Shown piece by piece: positions 27,119 to 34,859 of a stretch of DNA of 64,000 nt. The position numbers and the translations under genes are program-made. Under the pieces are notes generated by a model, which saw only the letters and a program-made list of their open reading frames with translations, was not told the origin of the DNA and did not search any database. This DNA is from Microbulbifer halophilus (GTDB lineage: Bacteria; Pseudomonadota; Gammaproteobacteria; Pseudomonadales; Cellvibrionaceae), in the NCBI RefSeq assembly GCF_026183675.1, contig NZ_JAPIVK010000001.1:62001-126000 (forward strand), written 5' to 3'. The stretch's first letter is position 1. Each line of letters starts with the position of its first letter.

Positions 27119-27499
27119 TCACTGCTCATTGAGATACGGGTTTTCCTCGAACTCGCGGCGCTTTTCGCGGCGATGGCGGAGGTAGAGACCGACGAGTCCG
27201 ATCAGGGCCAGCAATCCCAGTGCACCGCCGGTGGCGAATACCAGGTTCGCAGTTACTTCGGGCCTGGCACCCTCCTCTTCGAACAGGGTCTGGTAGACAA
27301 ACAGCGGCAGCACCGGCATCGACGGCGCCTCCGGCACACCGCTGCGGGCGGGGACCAACAGGGCTGCGGCAAAGGTCACCAGCAGCGCGCGGCGCAACCA
27401 GTTCCAGCTCCAGTTGCGCATAAACCACCAGCCCGACAGCAATAACACCACCGTGCCGGCGGCATAGATGGTCCAGGCAATTCGATATTCTTCAGCCAT
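27119..27499 (-). CDS. Small inner-membrane protein
   Basis: This 126-residue protein has predicted membrane helices at about 8-26, 35-50 and 86-107 (FATGGALGLLALIGLVGLYL), a basic/acidic tail (RHRREKRREFEENPY) and a short periplasmic loop with LPLFVYQTLFEEEGARPE. The layout is like small conserved hypothetical membrane proteins found downstream of ycgN. It lies about 115 bp after ycgN on the same strand, so it may be the last gene of that transcript. No catalytic or binding motif is recognised. Confidence 0.65.
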   Translation of the reverse strand: MAEEYRIAWTIYAAGTVVLLLSGWWFMRNWSWNWLRRALLVTFAAALLVPARSGVPEAPSMPVLPLFVYQTLFEEEGARPEVTANLVFATGGALGLLALIGLVGLYLRHRREKRREFEENPYLNEQ

Positions 27500-27614
27500 A
27501 GTCTTTTTCGTTCTTCAGACGGCTCACCTGGCCGCCATTCATTCTTGAATGCGTAGTTTGGAGTTCGCGGGGCTCAGTCCAACCTACGCCACTGTTCGCC
27601 TGCAAGGCAGGTTC

Positions 27615-28070
27615 CTATGAGTCGTCACCGACCCAGGTGACGATATGTTCTTCGAAGTCATCCGGGTGCACCAGTTCCTCACTGACCACAGCATCGCGCA
27701 CCGATATGCCGGCCCGGTGCACCGTTTCCGCCGAACCCGATACCAGCGGGTGCCAGTCCGGCAGCGGCCTGCCCTCGGCCAGGGTGCGGTAGGCGCAGGT
27801 GGGGGGCAGCCAGTGGAATTCGCGCGCATCCTGCGGGCCGAGCTGGATGCAGTCCGGTACATGCCGTTTGCGATGCGGGTAGTCGCCGCAGCGGCAGGAG
27901 TGGGTATCCAGCAGGCGGCAGGCGACGTTGGTGCTGTAAACCTCGCCGCTGTCCTCGTCTTCCAGGCGGTGCAGGCAGCAGCGGCCGCAACCGTCGCAGA
28001 GGGATTCCCATTCGGCGCCGGTCATCTGCTCGAGGGTTTTGCGCTGCCAGAAAGGCGCTTCGCCGCTCAC
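27615..28070 (-). CDS. ycgN: YcgN-family Cys-cluster protein
   Basis: This 151-residue protein belongs to the UPF0260/YcgN family, close to the usual ~150. The Cys cluster is [10 protein letters not shown] near residue 25, then [22 protein letters not shown] and PPTCAYR, which could hold a zinc or iron-sulphur cluster. The function is unknown in any organism I know of. It starts 12 bp after the ycgL stop, continuing the rnd-ycgL-ycgN arrangement common in gammaproteobacteria. Confidence 0.93.
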   Translation of the reverse strand: MSGEAPFWQRKTLEQMTGAEWESLCDGCGRCCLHRLEDEDSGEVYSTNVACRLLDTHSCRCGDYPHRKRHVPDCIQLGPQDAREFHWLPPTCAYRTLAEGRPLPDWHPLVSGSAETVHRAGISVRDAVVSEELVHPDDFEEHIVTWVGDDS

Positions 28071-28082
28071 AACCGCCAGCTC

Positions 28083-28370
28083 TCAGCGCTGCAGTTTGCT
28101 GTTCTGCGCCGCGATCGCGCGCATCTCGTCGTCGCGCGCCGGCGGCATCTGCAGGTAGTAGCCGCGCTCGCGGATCTCTTTCAGGATGCCGTCCGCCTCT
28201 GCGCGGGCCAGTTTCTTTTCCGGTGTCAGCAGCATGGTCATCAGGTGCCTGGGCCGGCCGAACAGTTCCAGCAGTTTCTCCGGTACATGCGCGATGCCCT
28301 CGCGTTTGTCGACGTAAAGATACATTTCCTCTTCGCGCGGGCTGCGGTACACGTCACAGACGGTTCTCAT
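28083..28370 (-). CDS. ycgL: YcgL-domain protein
   Basis: This 95-residue protein reads MRTVCDVYRSPREEEMYLYV and continues with the YcgL landmarks VPEKLLELFGRP, MTMLLTPEKKLARA and ILKEIRERGYYLQMPP. YcgL is a small α/β domain of unknown role; length is typical. The start codon overlaps the rnd stop by four bases (ATGA), a coupled-translation junction. A much longer open frame continues upstream on this strand in the same phase but is only the out-of-frame shadow of rnd. Confidence 0.93.
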   Translation of the reverse strand: MRTVCDVYRSPREEEMYLYVDKREGIAHVPEKLLELFGRPRHLMTMLLTPEKKLARAEADGILKEIRERGYYLQMPPARDDEMRAIAAQNSKLQR

Positions 28371-29497
28371 GGCACTTTTTCTCCGCGCAGTTCGGCCAGG
28401 GTATCGAGCAGTGTCTCGCCAACGACACCGGCGCGCCAGCCGGCCAGCCGGCCTTCCAGCCGGGGGCTTTTTGACTGCACCAACGCTTCCAGCTCTTTCT
28501 TGCGCACCAGTATTTCCGGCGGCAGGCCCGCCCGCTCGGCGACGCTGTTCACTTCCTTGCGCAGCGCTTTCAGCCAGTCGCCCTCGCGGCGGTTGAGCGG
28601 CTGCGGCAGGCGCGGCGGCGCATCGCTGCGCGCGGCGGCGCGCTCGATGACCTGCAGCAGAATGTCGCCGTACTCCCGCAGGGTGCGCCCCTCGAGCCCG
28701 GGCTGGGCCATGGCGGCGGCATGGGTGGGAATTTTCTGGGCCAGGTCCAGGCAGATGTTTTCCTTCAGCAGGTGGTTGCGGGGGATATCCCGCAGGCGCG
28801 CCTCGCGTTCGCGCCAGGCACACAGATCCTGCAGCACCGCCAGTTGTTTGCCGCGCAGGCGCCAGGCACCCTTGACCCGCCGGTAGTAGAGCTCCGGCGG
28901 CTGCGGATTGCGGGCGGCGGCCACCAGGGCCGCACAGTCCTCTTCCAGCCACTCCAGGCGATCCTGTTCGCGCAGGCGCTTGATTAGCACGCCGTAAACC
29001 GGTGGCAGCCAGGCCACGTCGAGGGCGGCGTAGTTTTTCTGCGATTCGCTCAGGGGACGCTGCAGCCAGTCGGAGCGGGTCTCGCTCTTGGGCAGCTCGA
29101 TATGGAGCAGCTCCCGCACCGTGGCCGCGTAACCCAGCCCCGCCTTCATGCCACAGATGCCCGCGGCGATCTGGGTATCGAAGATTGGTTCCGGCACAAC
29201 GCCCAGCAGCCGCTCGAGGGTTTCCAGGTCCTCGCTGCAACTGTGCATGATCTTGGTTACATCGGTATCCAGCAGCAGATCCTGCAGCGGTTGCAGATTA
29301 TCGATGGCAAGATTGTCGATCAGGAAGCAGTGTTCGCCGTCGCCCACCTGCACCAGCGCGGGCAGCGGGTAGAAGGTACGGCTGCGCATGAACTCGGTAT
29401 CCAGCGCAATGGCATTCTGCCCGCGCCAGCGCCGGCAGAGTTCCGCCAGTTTTTCGTCGCTGTCGATCCAGATGGGGTTGGTATCCACTTTCAGCAT
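28367..29497 (-). CDS. rnd: Ribonuclease D
   Basis: This 376-residue 3'-5' exoribonuclease trims the 3' ends of tRNA and other small RNAs. The start at ATG 29497 has AAGGTG just upstream; the frame before it overlaps recR. The DEDD nuclease motifs are seen: AIALDTEFMRS (Exo I, about 31-41), IMHSCSEDLETL (Exo II), IFDTQIAAG, and NYAALDVAWL (Exo III). A first HRDC domain (VLQDLCAWREREARLRDIPR) and a second C-terminal helical domain follow. Length is as in E. coli Rnd. It follows recR by 8 bp. Confidence 0.96.
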   Translation of the reverse strand: MLKVDTNPIWIDSDEKLAELCRRWRGQNAIALDTEFMRSRTFYPLPALVQVGDGEHCFLIDNLAIDNLQPLQDLLLDTDVTKIMHSCSEDLETLERLLGVVPEPIFDTQIAAGICGMKAGLGYAATVRELLHIELPKSETRSDWLQRPLSESQKNYAALDVAWLPPVYGVLIKRLREQDRLEWLEEDCAALVAAARNPQPPELYYRRVKGAWRLRGKQLAVLQDLCAWREREARLRDIPRNHLLKENICLDLAQKIPTHAAAMAQPGLEGRTLREYGDILLQVIERAAARSDAPPRLPQPLNRREGDWLKALRKEVNSVAERAGLPPEILVRKKELEALVQSKSPRLEGRLAGWRAGVVGETLLDTLAELRGEKVP

Positions 29498-29505
29498 GTT
29501 CACCT

Positions 29506-30111
29506 TCAGGTACCCGTGGAAAATGCAGTGCGGCTGTTGAACGCGTGCGCCAGGGTACCGCCGTCGATGTATTCCAGCTCGCCGCCAATGGGTACGCCGT
29601 GGGCGATGCGGCTCACGGCCACGCCGCGCTCTGCAGCGCGCTCGGCGATAAACTGGGCCGTGGCCTCGCCCTCCACGGTGGGATTGGTGGCGATGATCAG
29701 CTCCCGCAGTTCGCCGCCGGCCAGGTGCTGCTCCAGCAGGTCGATGCCGAGGCTGTCCGGTCCCACGCCGTCGATCGGCGACAGGTGGCCGTGCAGCACG
29801 AAGTAACGGCCGTGGTAGTTGCCGGCCTGCTCGATCGCCAGCACGTCCGCCGGGGTTTCCACCACGCACATGGACTGGCGCTCGCGCCGGCTGTTGTTGC
29901 ACAGGGCGCAGACGTCCTGTTCGGTCAGGGTGCGGCACTGGCTGCAGCGGCCGACCTTCTCCACCGCCTGCTCCAGGGTGCGGGCCAGGGTGCCGGCGGC
30001 ATCCCGGTCCTTTTCCAGCAGGTACATGGCCATACGCTGGGCCGACTTGGGACCCACGCCCGGCAGGCAGCGCAGGGCGCGGATCAGGTCTTCAATCAGG
30101 GGGCTGAACAT
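29506..30111 (-). CDS. recR: Recombination mediator RecR
   Basis: This 201-residue protein acts in RecF-pathway repair, loading RecA with RecO. It has the N-terminal helix-hairpin-helix ([19 protein letters not shown]) and a four-Cys zinc site ([16 protein letters not shown]). The Toprim domain follows ([31 protein letters not shown]), then the Walker-B-like [16 protein letters not shown] and the C-terminal [18 protein letters not shown]. Length is exactly typical. It starts 18 bp after ybaB within the dnaX operon. Confidence 0.97.
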   Translation of the reverse strand: MFSPLIEDLIRALRCLPGVGPKSAQRMAMYLLEKDRDAAGTLARTLEQAVEKVGRCSQCRTLTEQDVCALCNNSRRERQSMCVVETPADVLAIEQAGNYHGRYFVLHGHLSPIDGVGPDSLGIDLLEQHLAGGELRELIIATNPTVEGEATAQFIAERAAERGVAVSRIAHGVPIGGELEYIDGGTLAHAFNSRTAFSTGT

Positions 30112-30129
30112 AAATTCGCGGTCTGGAAC

Positions 30130-30474
30130 TCAAAAGGGGAATTTGAAGCCTTCGGGCAGGTTCATGCCGCCGGCGAGGCCGCCCAGCTGCTCTTTCTGTA
30201 GCGCCTGGGCCTTCTCCTCGGCGCGGCGCACGGCATCGTTGACCGCGGCGGCGAGCAGGTCCTCGAGTATCTCCCTGTCTTCACTCATCAGGGAGGGATC
30301 GATCTCCACCGCCGTGACATCGTGGCGACCGCTCATGGTGACCTTGACCATGCCGGCACCGGCCTCGCCGCAGACGCGCAGGTCATTCAGTTCCTGCTGC
30401 ACCTTCTGCATTTTTTCCTGCATGTCGGCCTGCATCTTCTGGGCCTGCTGCATCAAATCGCCCATACCTTTCAT
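30130..30474 (-). CDS. ybaB: YbaB/EbfC nucleoid-associated protein
   Basis: This 114-residue DNA-binding protein has the family N-terminus [21 protein letters not shown] (helical), then [41 protein letters not shown] and a Lys/Gln-rich tail ending LPEGFKFPF. It forms a tweezers-like dimer that binds DNA non-specifically or at preferred sites. It overlaps the dnaX stop by four bases (ATGA), and recR follows, the standard dnaX-ybaB-recR order. Confidence 0.96.
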   Translation of the reverse strand: MKGMGDLMQQAQKMQADMQEKMQKVQQELNDLRVCGEAGAGMVKVTMSGRHDVTAVEIDPSLMSEDREILEDLLAAAVNDAVRRAEEKAQALQKEQLGGLAGGMNLPEGFKFPF

Positions 30475-32519
30475 TGGCTTTGCTCGCTCTCAAGTTCTTT
30501 CAGATATTCCACCGAGTCCGGCACCAGTTCGGCGTCCAGCTCGCTCTCCAGCTCCCGCACCACCGGGTCCTGCGACAGGGCGTCGCGGGCCGCAGCGTCG
30601 CGGGCCTCGCGGGTGGCGGCCACCAGCCGCGCCGGGGTGCCGCCCTGCACTGCGCCCACCTGGATCTGGACCGCGACCGGCTGCCCGAAGAAGTCTCCCA
30701 GCACATCCGCCAGGCGGCGCTGGTGCACCTCGTCGTACAGGCTGCTGTAGGACTCGTCCAGGGTAAAAGACAGTATATTGTCCTGCCTGCCGACCAGCTC
30801 CAGGTGGAAGGCAATGGAGTGCAGTATGCCGCTGATGCCCAGTTGGCTGTAGAGGGCCGGCCAACTGCCGGGGGTGAGGGCGTCGAGGCGGGCCGCGGGT
30901 GTTTCGGGGGTGTTGCTGTCGGGACCCGGGAGGTTATCGGGACCCGGGGTTGGCGGCACCGGGGCCGATTCGACTTCCGCTACCTGTTGGCGAAGTTGGT
31001 CGACCACGGAAGCGGGTGGTGACTGTTCGGATTGGGGAGCACTGGGGCCGGGATCCGGGGAGTGCGCCTCCGGAACCGATTCTGCTTCTGCCAACTGCTG
31101 GCGACGTTGTTCGGCCTCTGAAGTGCTGGGTGCCTGTCCGGGTCGGGGGGCGCTAGCGTCGGGACCCGGGGACTGCGGCTCCGGGGCCGATGCTGCTTCA
31201 GCCAGCTGCTGGTGGCGCTGTTCGGCCCCTGAAGCGCTGGATGACTGTTCGGGTTGTGGGGCACTCGGGTCAGGCCCCGGGGCCGGCTCCGCTGGCGCAG
31301 CGGTTTCCACAGCAGCACTGCCGACCGCCGCGGTCGGCTCGGGGTCAGCTATCGGCTTTTTTGCCTCGGCGCCCCCTTCCCGGGTCCCGTTATCCCCCGA
31401 TGCCTCCAGCTTCGCCGAGGGCACATCCGCCACCCCCTGCGGCCGGAAAGCCAACATTCGCAACAGCGCCATCTCGAAACCGCTGCGCGGATCCGGCGCC
31501 AGTGGCAGGTCGCGTCGCGCCAGCAGTGCCATCTGGTAGTAGAGCTGGACGTTTTCCGGCGCCAGTCGGCCGGCGAGCTGCCGCAGCCGCTCGCCGTCGC
31601 CGAGGGCGTTATCGATCGAGCCGGGCAGGACCTGGGCCACGGCGATGCGGTGCAGGTTGTTGGCCAGCTCCGCCAGCGCTGCGCCGAAATCCGGCGCCTG
31701 CTGGGCCAGCTCGTCGACAGTGGCGAACAGCGCCGGGGGGCTCTCCTCCGCCAGCGCCTGCAGCAGTTTCCACACCAGGCCGGCATCGATACTGCCGAGC
31801 ATCGCGCGCACTTCCGCCTCGGCAATCTTGCCACCGCCGAAAGCGATGGCCTGGTCGGCCAGGCTCATGGCATCGCGCATGCTGCCGTCGGCGGCGCGCC
31901 CCAGGTGCCAGACGGCAGCCTCCTCGAAGGGCACCATCTCCTGCTCCAGCACGAAGCGCAGGTGTCCCACCACCCGCTTCGGGCTCATGTTCTTGAGGTT
32001 GAACTGCAGGCAGCGCGACAGCACCGTCACCGGCAGTTTCTGTGGGTCCGTGGTCGCGAGCAGGAATTTTACGTGGGGCGGCGGCTCCTCCAGGGTCTTC
32101 AACAGGGCGTTGAAGGAGCTGTTGGAGAGCATGTGCACTTCGTCGATCAGGTAGACCTTGTAGCGGCCCCTCGTCGGCGCATACTGGACGTTTTCCAGCA
32201 GCTCGCGGGTATCCTCGACCTTGGTGCGGGAGGCCGCGTCCACCTCGATCAGGTCGACGAAGCGGCCGTCGGCGATCTCGGTACAGGCGCTGCACTGGCC
32301 GCAGGGCTCGGAGCTGACGCCGCTCTCGCAGTTCAGGCACTTGGCCAGGATACGCGCAATGGTGGTCTTGCCCACGCCGCGGGTACCGGCAAACAGGTAG
32401 GCGTGGTGCAGGCGGCCGTTATCCAGGGCATTGATCAGCGCCTGGAGCACATGCTCCTGACCCACCATTTCCCGAAACAACCGCGGCCGCCATTTGCGCG
32501 CCAATACTTGATAACTCAT
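30471..32519 (-). CDS. dnaX: DNA polymerase III subunit tau (gamma by frameshift)
   Basis: This 682-residue clamp-loader subunit starts at ATG 32519 ([12 protein letters not shown]). Seen: Walker [14 protein letters not shown] (about 45), the zinc site [24 protein letters not shown], and sensor-1 [18 protein letters not shown] variable linker follows, then the tau C-terminal domain that binds the replicative polymerase and DnaB ([19 protein letters not shown]). Codons 386-388 read GCA AAA AAG, a -1 slippery heptamer. In the -1 frame translation ends three codons later at TGA (31345-31347), giving a ~391-residue gamma. The linker also holds three 37-residue tandem repeats (30948-31280). It heads the dnaX-ybaB-recR-rnd-ycgL-ycgN chain. 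Confidence 0.97.
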   Translation of the reverse strand: MSYQVLARKWRPRLFREMVGQEHVLQALINALDNGRLHHAYLFAGTRGVGKTTIARILAKCLNCESGVSSEPCGQCSACTEIADGRFVDLIEVDAASRTKVEDTRELLENVQYAPTRGRYKVYLIDEVHMLSNSSFNALLKTLEEPPPHVKFLLATTDPQKLPVTVLSRCLQFNLKNMSPKRVVGHLRFVLEQEMVPFEEAAVWHLGRAADGSMRDAMSLADQAIAFGGGKIAEAEVRAMLGSIDAGLVWKLLQALAEESPPALFATVDELAQQAPDFGAALAELANNLHRIAVAQVLPGSIDNALGDGERLRQLAGRLAPENVQLYYQMALLARRDLPLAPDPRSGFEMALLRMLAFRPQGVADVPSAKLEASGDNGTREGGAEAKKPIADPEPTAAVGSAAVETAAPAEPAPGPDPSAPQPEQSSSASGAEQRHQQLAEAASAPEPQSPGPDASAPRPGQAPSTSEAEQRRQQLAEAESVPEAHSPDPGPSAPQSEQSPPASVVDQLRQQVAEVESAPVPPTPGPDNLPGPDSNTPETPAARLDALTPGSWPALYSQLGISGILHSIAFHLELVGRQDNILSFTLDESYSSLYDEVHQRRLADVLGDFFGQPVAVQIQVGAVQGGTPARLVAATREARDAAARDALSQDPVVRELESELDAELVPDSVEYLKELESEQSQ
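30948..31280 (-). repeat. Three 111-bp tandem repeats inside dnaX
   Basis: This stretch encodes three 37-residue units in the tau linker. Each begins PGPD/PDPG, runs through SAPQ.EQ and ends with a helical EQRxQQLAEA.S block. The units are diverged but in perfect register. Copy number could vary without affecting frame or the clamp-loader core. Confidence 0.8.
31320..31362 (-). promoter_or_regulatory. Programmed -1 frameshift site of dnaX
   Basis: The heptamer A-AAA-AAG lies in zero frame at 31356-31362. An AGGGGG anti-Shine-Dalgarno-binding stretch stands about 10 bases upstream. A perfect hairpin (GCCGACCG/CGGTCGGC, 3-base loop, 31320-31338) begins 17 bases downstream. The -1 frame stops at 31345-31347. 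This is the same slippery sequence and layout as E. coli dnaX, although the hairpin is farther away than there. Confidence 0.85.
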
Positions 32520-32788
32520 CCGCTCTCCAGCGCCCCACGGCGCCATCCTGTGACTGAATGCGGGGCCATTATAACGGTATCGGCGCCGAGGCATAGGACG
32601 GCAATCCTCGACCCTGGCAACGGACTGGTCACGGGCCTCGTCGTCGCCGTAGAGCCTGTGATATAACTGCGACTTGGCCCGCAATCGTGACTGTCGTCAC
32701 TTTGGGCGTTGACGTCAATACGCAGGGCCGGCACGCAGAACAACAACCACAATCGACAGCGCGCGCAGTACGGGGATCCCACCAATCG

Positions 32789-33316
32789 ATGAATAAATCT
32801 CGGAAAACGCTTCTGGAAAAGCTGTTTGCCGAACACGGCCAGGCACTGGTGCGCTTCGTATCGCGCATGGTCAGGAGTACCGAGGACGCCGAAGACATTG
32901 CCCAGCACGCCTATCTCCGCCTGCAGAAACTCAGCGACGAGAAAGAGCTGGACAACCCGCGCGCCTACCTCTACCAGATCGCCAATAACCTGGCCGTGGA
33001 CCAACTGCGCCGCGGCAAGCTCCATATGGAGTATGTCAGCCAGCAGATGCCGGCCGACGGGGAAACCGCGGCCGACGACCACGCGGACCACCAGTCGCCG
33101 GAGCGGGTGCTGGCCGCACGGCAGCAACTGCAGTCCATCTACGACACCATGGACAGCCTGCCCCTCAAGTGTCGCCAGGCCTTCCTGCTGCACCGCACCC
33201 GCGGCCTCTCCTACAACGAGATTGCCCGCGAGATGAACACGTCGGTGAGCAGCGTGGAGAAATATATCCTGCAGGCGCTCAAGGCCTGCCGCCGGCGGGT
33301 GGAGTTGAACCGCTGA
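32789..33316 (+). CDS. ECF sigma factor, FecI-like
   Basis: This 175-residue sigma-70-family factor starts at ATG 32789 (MNKSRKTLLEKLFAEHGQ); an upstream in-frame extension to 32687 is not protein-like. Region 2 shows VRFVSRMVRSTEDAEDIAQHAYLRLQ and ARAYLYQIANNLAVDQLRR in outline, and region 4 LPLKCRQAFLLHRTRGLSYNEIAREMNTSVSSVEKYI. The FecR-type anti-sigma gene and an STN-containing TonB receptor follow, so this is a cell-surface signalling sigma factor. It is expected to activate the receptor gene when the ligand is bound. It is divergent from dnaX, with 269 bp between. Confidence 0.93.
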   Translation: MNKSRKTLLEKLFAEHGQALVRFVSRMVRSTEDAEDIAQHAYLRLQKLSDEKELDNPRAYLYQIANNLAVDQLRRGKLHMEYVSQQMPADGETAADDHADHQSPERVLAARQQLQSIYDTMDSLPLKCRQAFLLHRTRGLSYNEIAREMNTSVSSVEKYILQALKACRRRVELNR

Positions 33317-33715
33317 CCACGCGGGAAAATCGGCTGCAGCGTTCACCGGGAGGCTCCAATCGCGATTTTCATCCCACCCACCGCAAATCATTTGCAGGAA
33401 TATGCGCTGGCGCACAGGCTTTGTGCACCCGGAACGGCGACGGAGCCGAGTTTTTCTTGAGGTAGGGCCCGGGTCAGCCGTCTATATCGAGAGACCCGAT
33501 ATTCAATGACGAAAAAACGGCAAAGCAGCATAGGGAATGCTACGCTTAGACGATTTTTGAGCATTTTATTGTGACAACGGGTCACGAAAAGTAAATTTCG
33601 CGCCAAAACGGGCACAGTTTTATAGAATGCACCAAAAGCGGGCGAATTCAGTAAGCGACCGGTGTCGGCAACAGGGCCGGACCGCAAGATTAGAACAAGG
33701 CTAAGGATAAGAACG
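33317..33715. other. Leader between ECF sigma factor and FecR gene
   Basis: About 400 bases contain no open frame that I trust. Seen: GTGAC-N5-GTCAC (33571-33585) directly followed by CGAAA...TTTCG (33585-33600), and an AT-rich GTTTTATAGAATGC (about 33616-33629) that could be a -10 region. The position suits an autoregulated promoter of the fecR-receptor genes. Confidence 0.45.
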
Positions 33716-34741
33716 GTGAGTACAGCGGTGGCGCAAGAGGTGCCGAACGAAGACCAGCTCGACCAGGCCTGCGCCTGGATTGCGCGCCTGCGTTCCGATG
33801 CGCTGTCCGCGGCCGATCGCCGGAACTTTGCCAACTGGATGAACGCCTCCCCCGCCCACCGCGACGCCTTCGACCAGATGGCCGAACTCTGGGGCGACCT
33901 GGGCGCCCTGGCACATATGCCGGCCGATGAGCTCTTTCCCGAAAGCCGCCCCGGCCGCCAGCCGACCACCGCGGCCAATGACGCCGGCTGGAATCCGGCC
34001 CAGTGGCTGATGGGCGGTGGGCTGGTCGCCGCCTGCCTGGTTGTCACCCTGTGGATCGGCAACCAGTGGCTCGCCGGCGAACAGTCGGTCGCGCAACTGT
34101 ACGCCACCAATGTTGGCGAAACCCGCACCATAACGCTGAGCGACGGCTCCCGGGTCCAGCTCAATACCGATACCGAGCTGCAGGTGCGCTACAGCCGCGA
34201 AGAGCGCCGCACCGAACTGCTGCGCGGCGAGGCCTACTTCGACGTGGCCCGCCAGACGGCGCGCCCCTTCACCGTGGCCGCGGGCAAAGCCAATATCCGC
34301 GTGCTGGGTACCAAGTTCAATATCGAGCGCAACCCGGACAACACCCGCGTTTCCGTCACCGGGGGCACCGTGGCCGTCAGCGAAACGGAAAGCGGCAGCG
34401 GCCTGCGGCCCGAATCCGTGAAACTGGCAAAAAACCAGAAAATCAGCGTTTCCGGTATTGGCCTCGGCGAAGTCAGCACCACCTCCGCCGAGGAGGCCCT
34501 GGACTGGACTCGCGGGGTACTGGTCTTTGAACAGACGCCCCTGGCCGAGGCCCTGGAAGAGCTGAACCGCTACCTGCAGGTACCCGCGGCGGCGGAAACC
34601 AGCGTCCGCAACCGCAAGTTGTCGGGCACTTTCGAACTCTCCGATCCCGACAACACCCTCAAGGCCATTGCCGCCGCGCTGGACCTGGAGCAGGACCGGA
34701 GCGACCCCGACCTGACTCTCTTGTCTCCCCGACGCAACTGA
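33716..34741 (+). CDS. FecR-type anti-sigma/signal transducer
   Basis: Start GTG 33716 is chosen because AAGGA stands eight bases before it, giving 341 residues. The N-terminal cytoplasmic anti-sigma part (LDQACAWIARLRSDALSAADRRNFANWMNAS) is followed by one membrane helix (about 97-117, WLMGGGLVAACLVVTLWIG). The periplasmic FecR domain follows (ITLSDGSRVQLNTDTELQVRY, RRTELLRGEAYFDVA, VLGTKFNIE). A C-terminal STN-like segment (VFEQTPLAEALEELNRYL) contacts the receptor. It relays ligand occupancy of the receptor at 34860 to the ECF factor. Confidence 0.94.
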   Translation: MSTAVAQEVPNEDQLDQACAWIARLRSDALSAADRRNFANWMNASPAHRDAFDQMAELWGDLGALAHMPADELFPESRPGRQPTTAANDAGWNPAQWLMGGGLVAACLVVTLWIGNQWLAGEQSVAQLYATNVGETRTITLSDGSRVQLNTDTELQVRYSREERRTELLRGEAYFDVARQTARPFTVAAGKANIRVLGTKFNIERNPDNTRVSVTGGTVAVSETESGSGLRPESVKLAKNQKISVSGIGLGEVSTTSAEEALDWTRGVLVFEQTPLAEALEELNRYLQVPAAAETSVRNRKLSGTFELSDPDNTLKAIAAALDLEQDRSDPDLTLLSPRRN

Positions 34742-34859
34742 GTTATAAAGCCCATCCGGGCGATCATTTATTGTTCAGCCAGCTGGCTTCCCGCCCACGA
34801 AAAACCGATTACAACGAATAAAAACCGCGCATAGCCGCGCGGCTGAGACGGGCAGACAC

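Noticed and set aside
28371-29240. Upstream extension of the ycgL frame to 385 codons
   Set aside because: The extra 290 residues are the shadow of rnd in another phase. The real YcgL starts at 28370 with family sequence and a four-base overlap with rnd.
32520-32788. Possible 4.5S RNA gene near dnaX
   Set aside because: I recalled that some gammaproteobacteria have ffs next to dnaX and looked for the conserved GGTCAGGTCCGGAAGGAAGC core. It is not present in this spacer.
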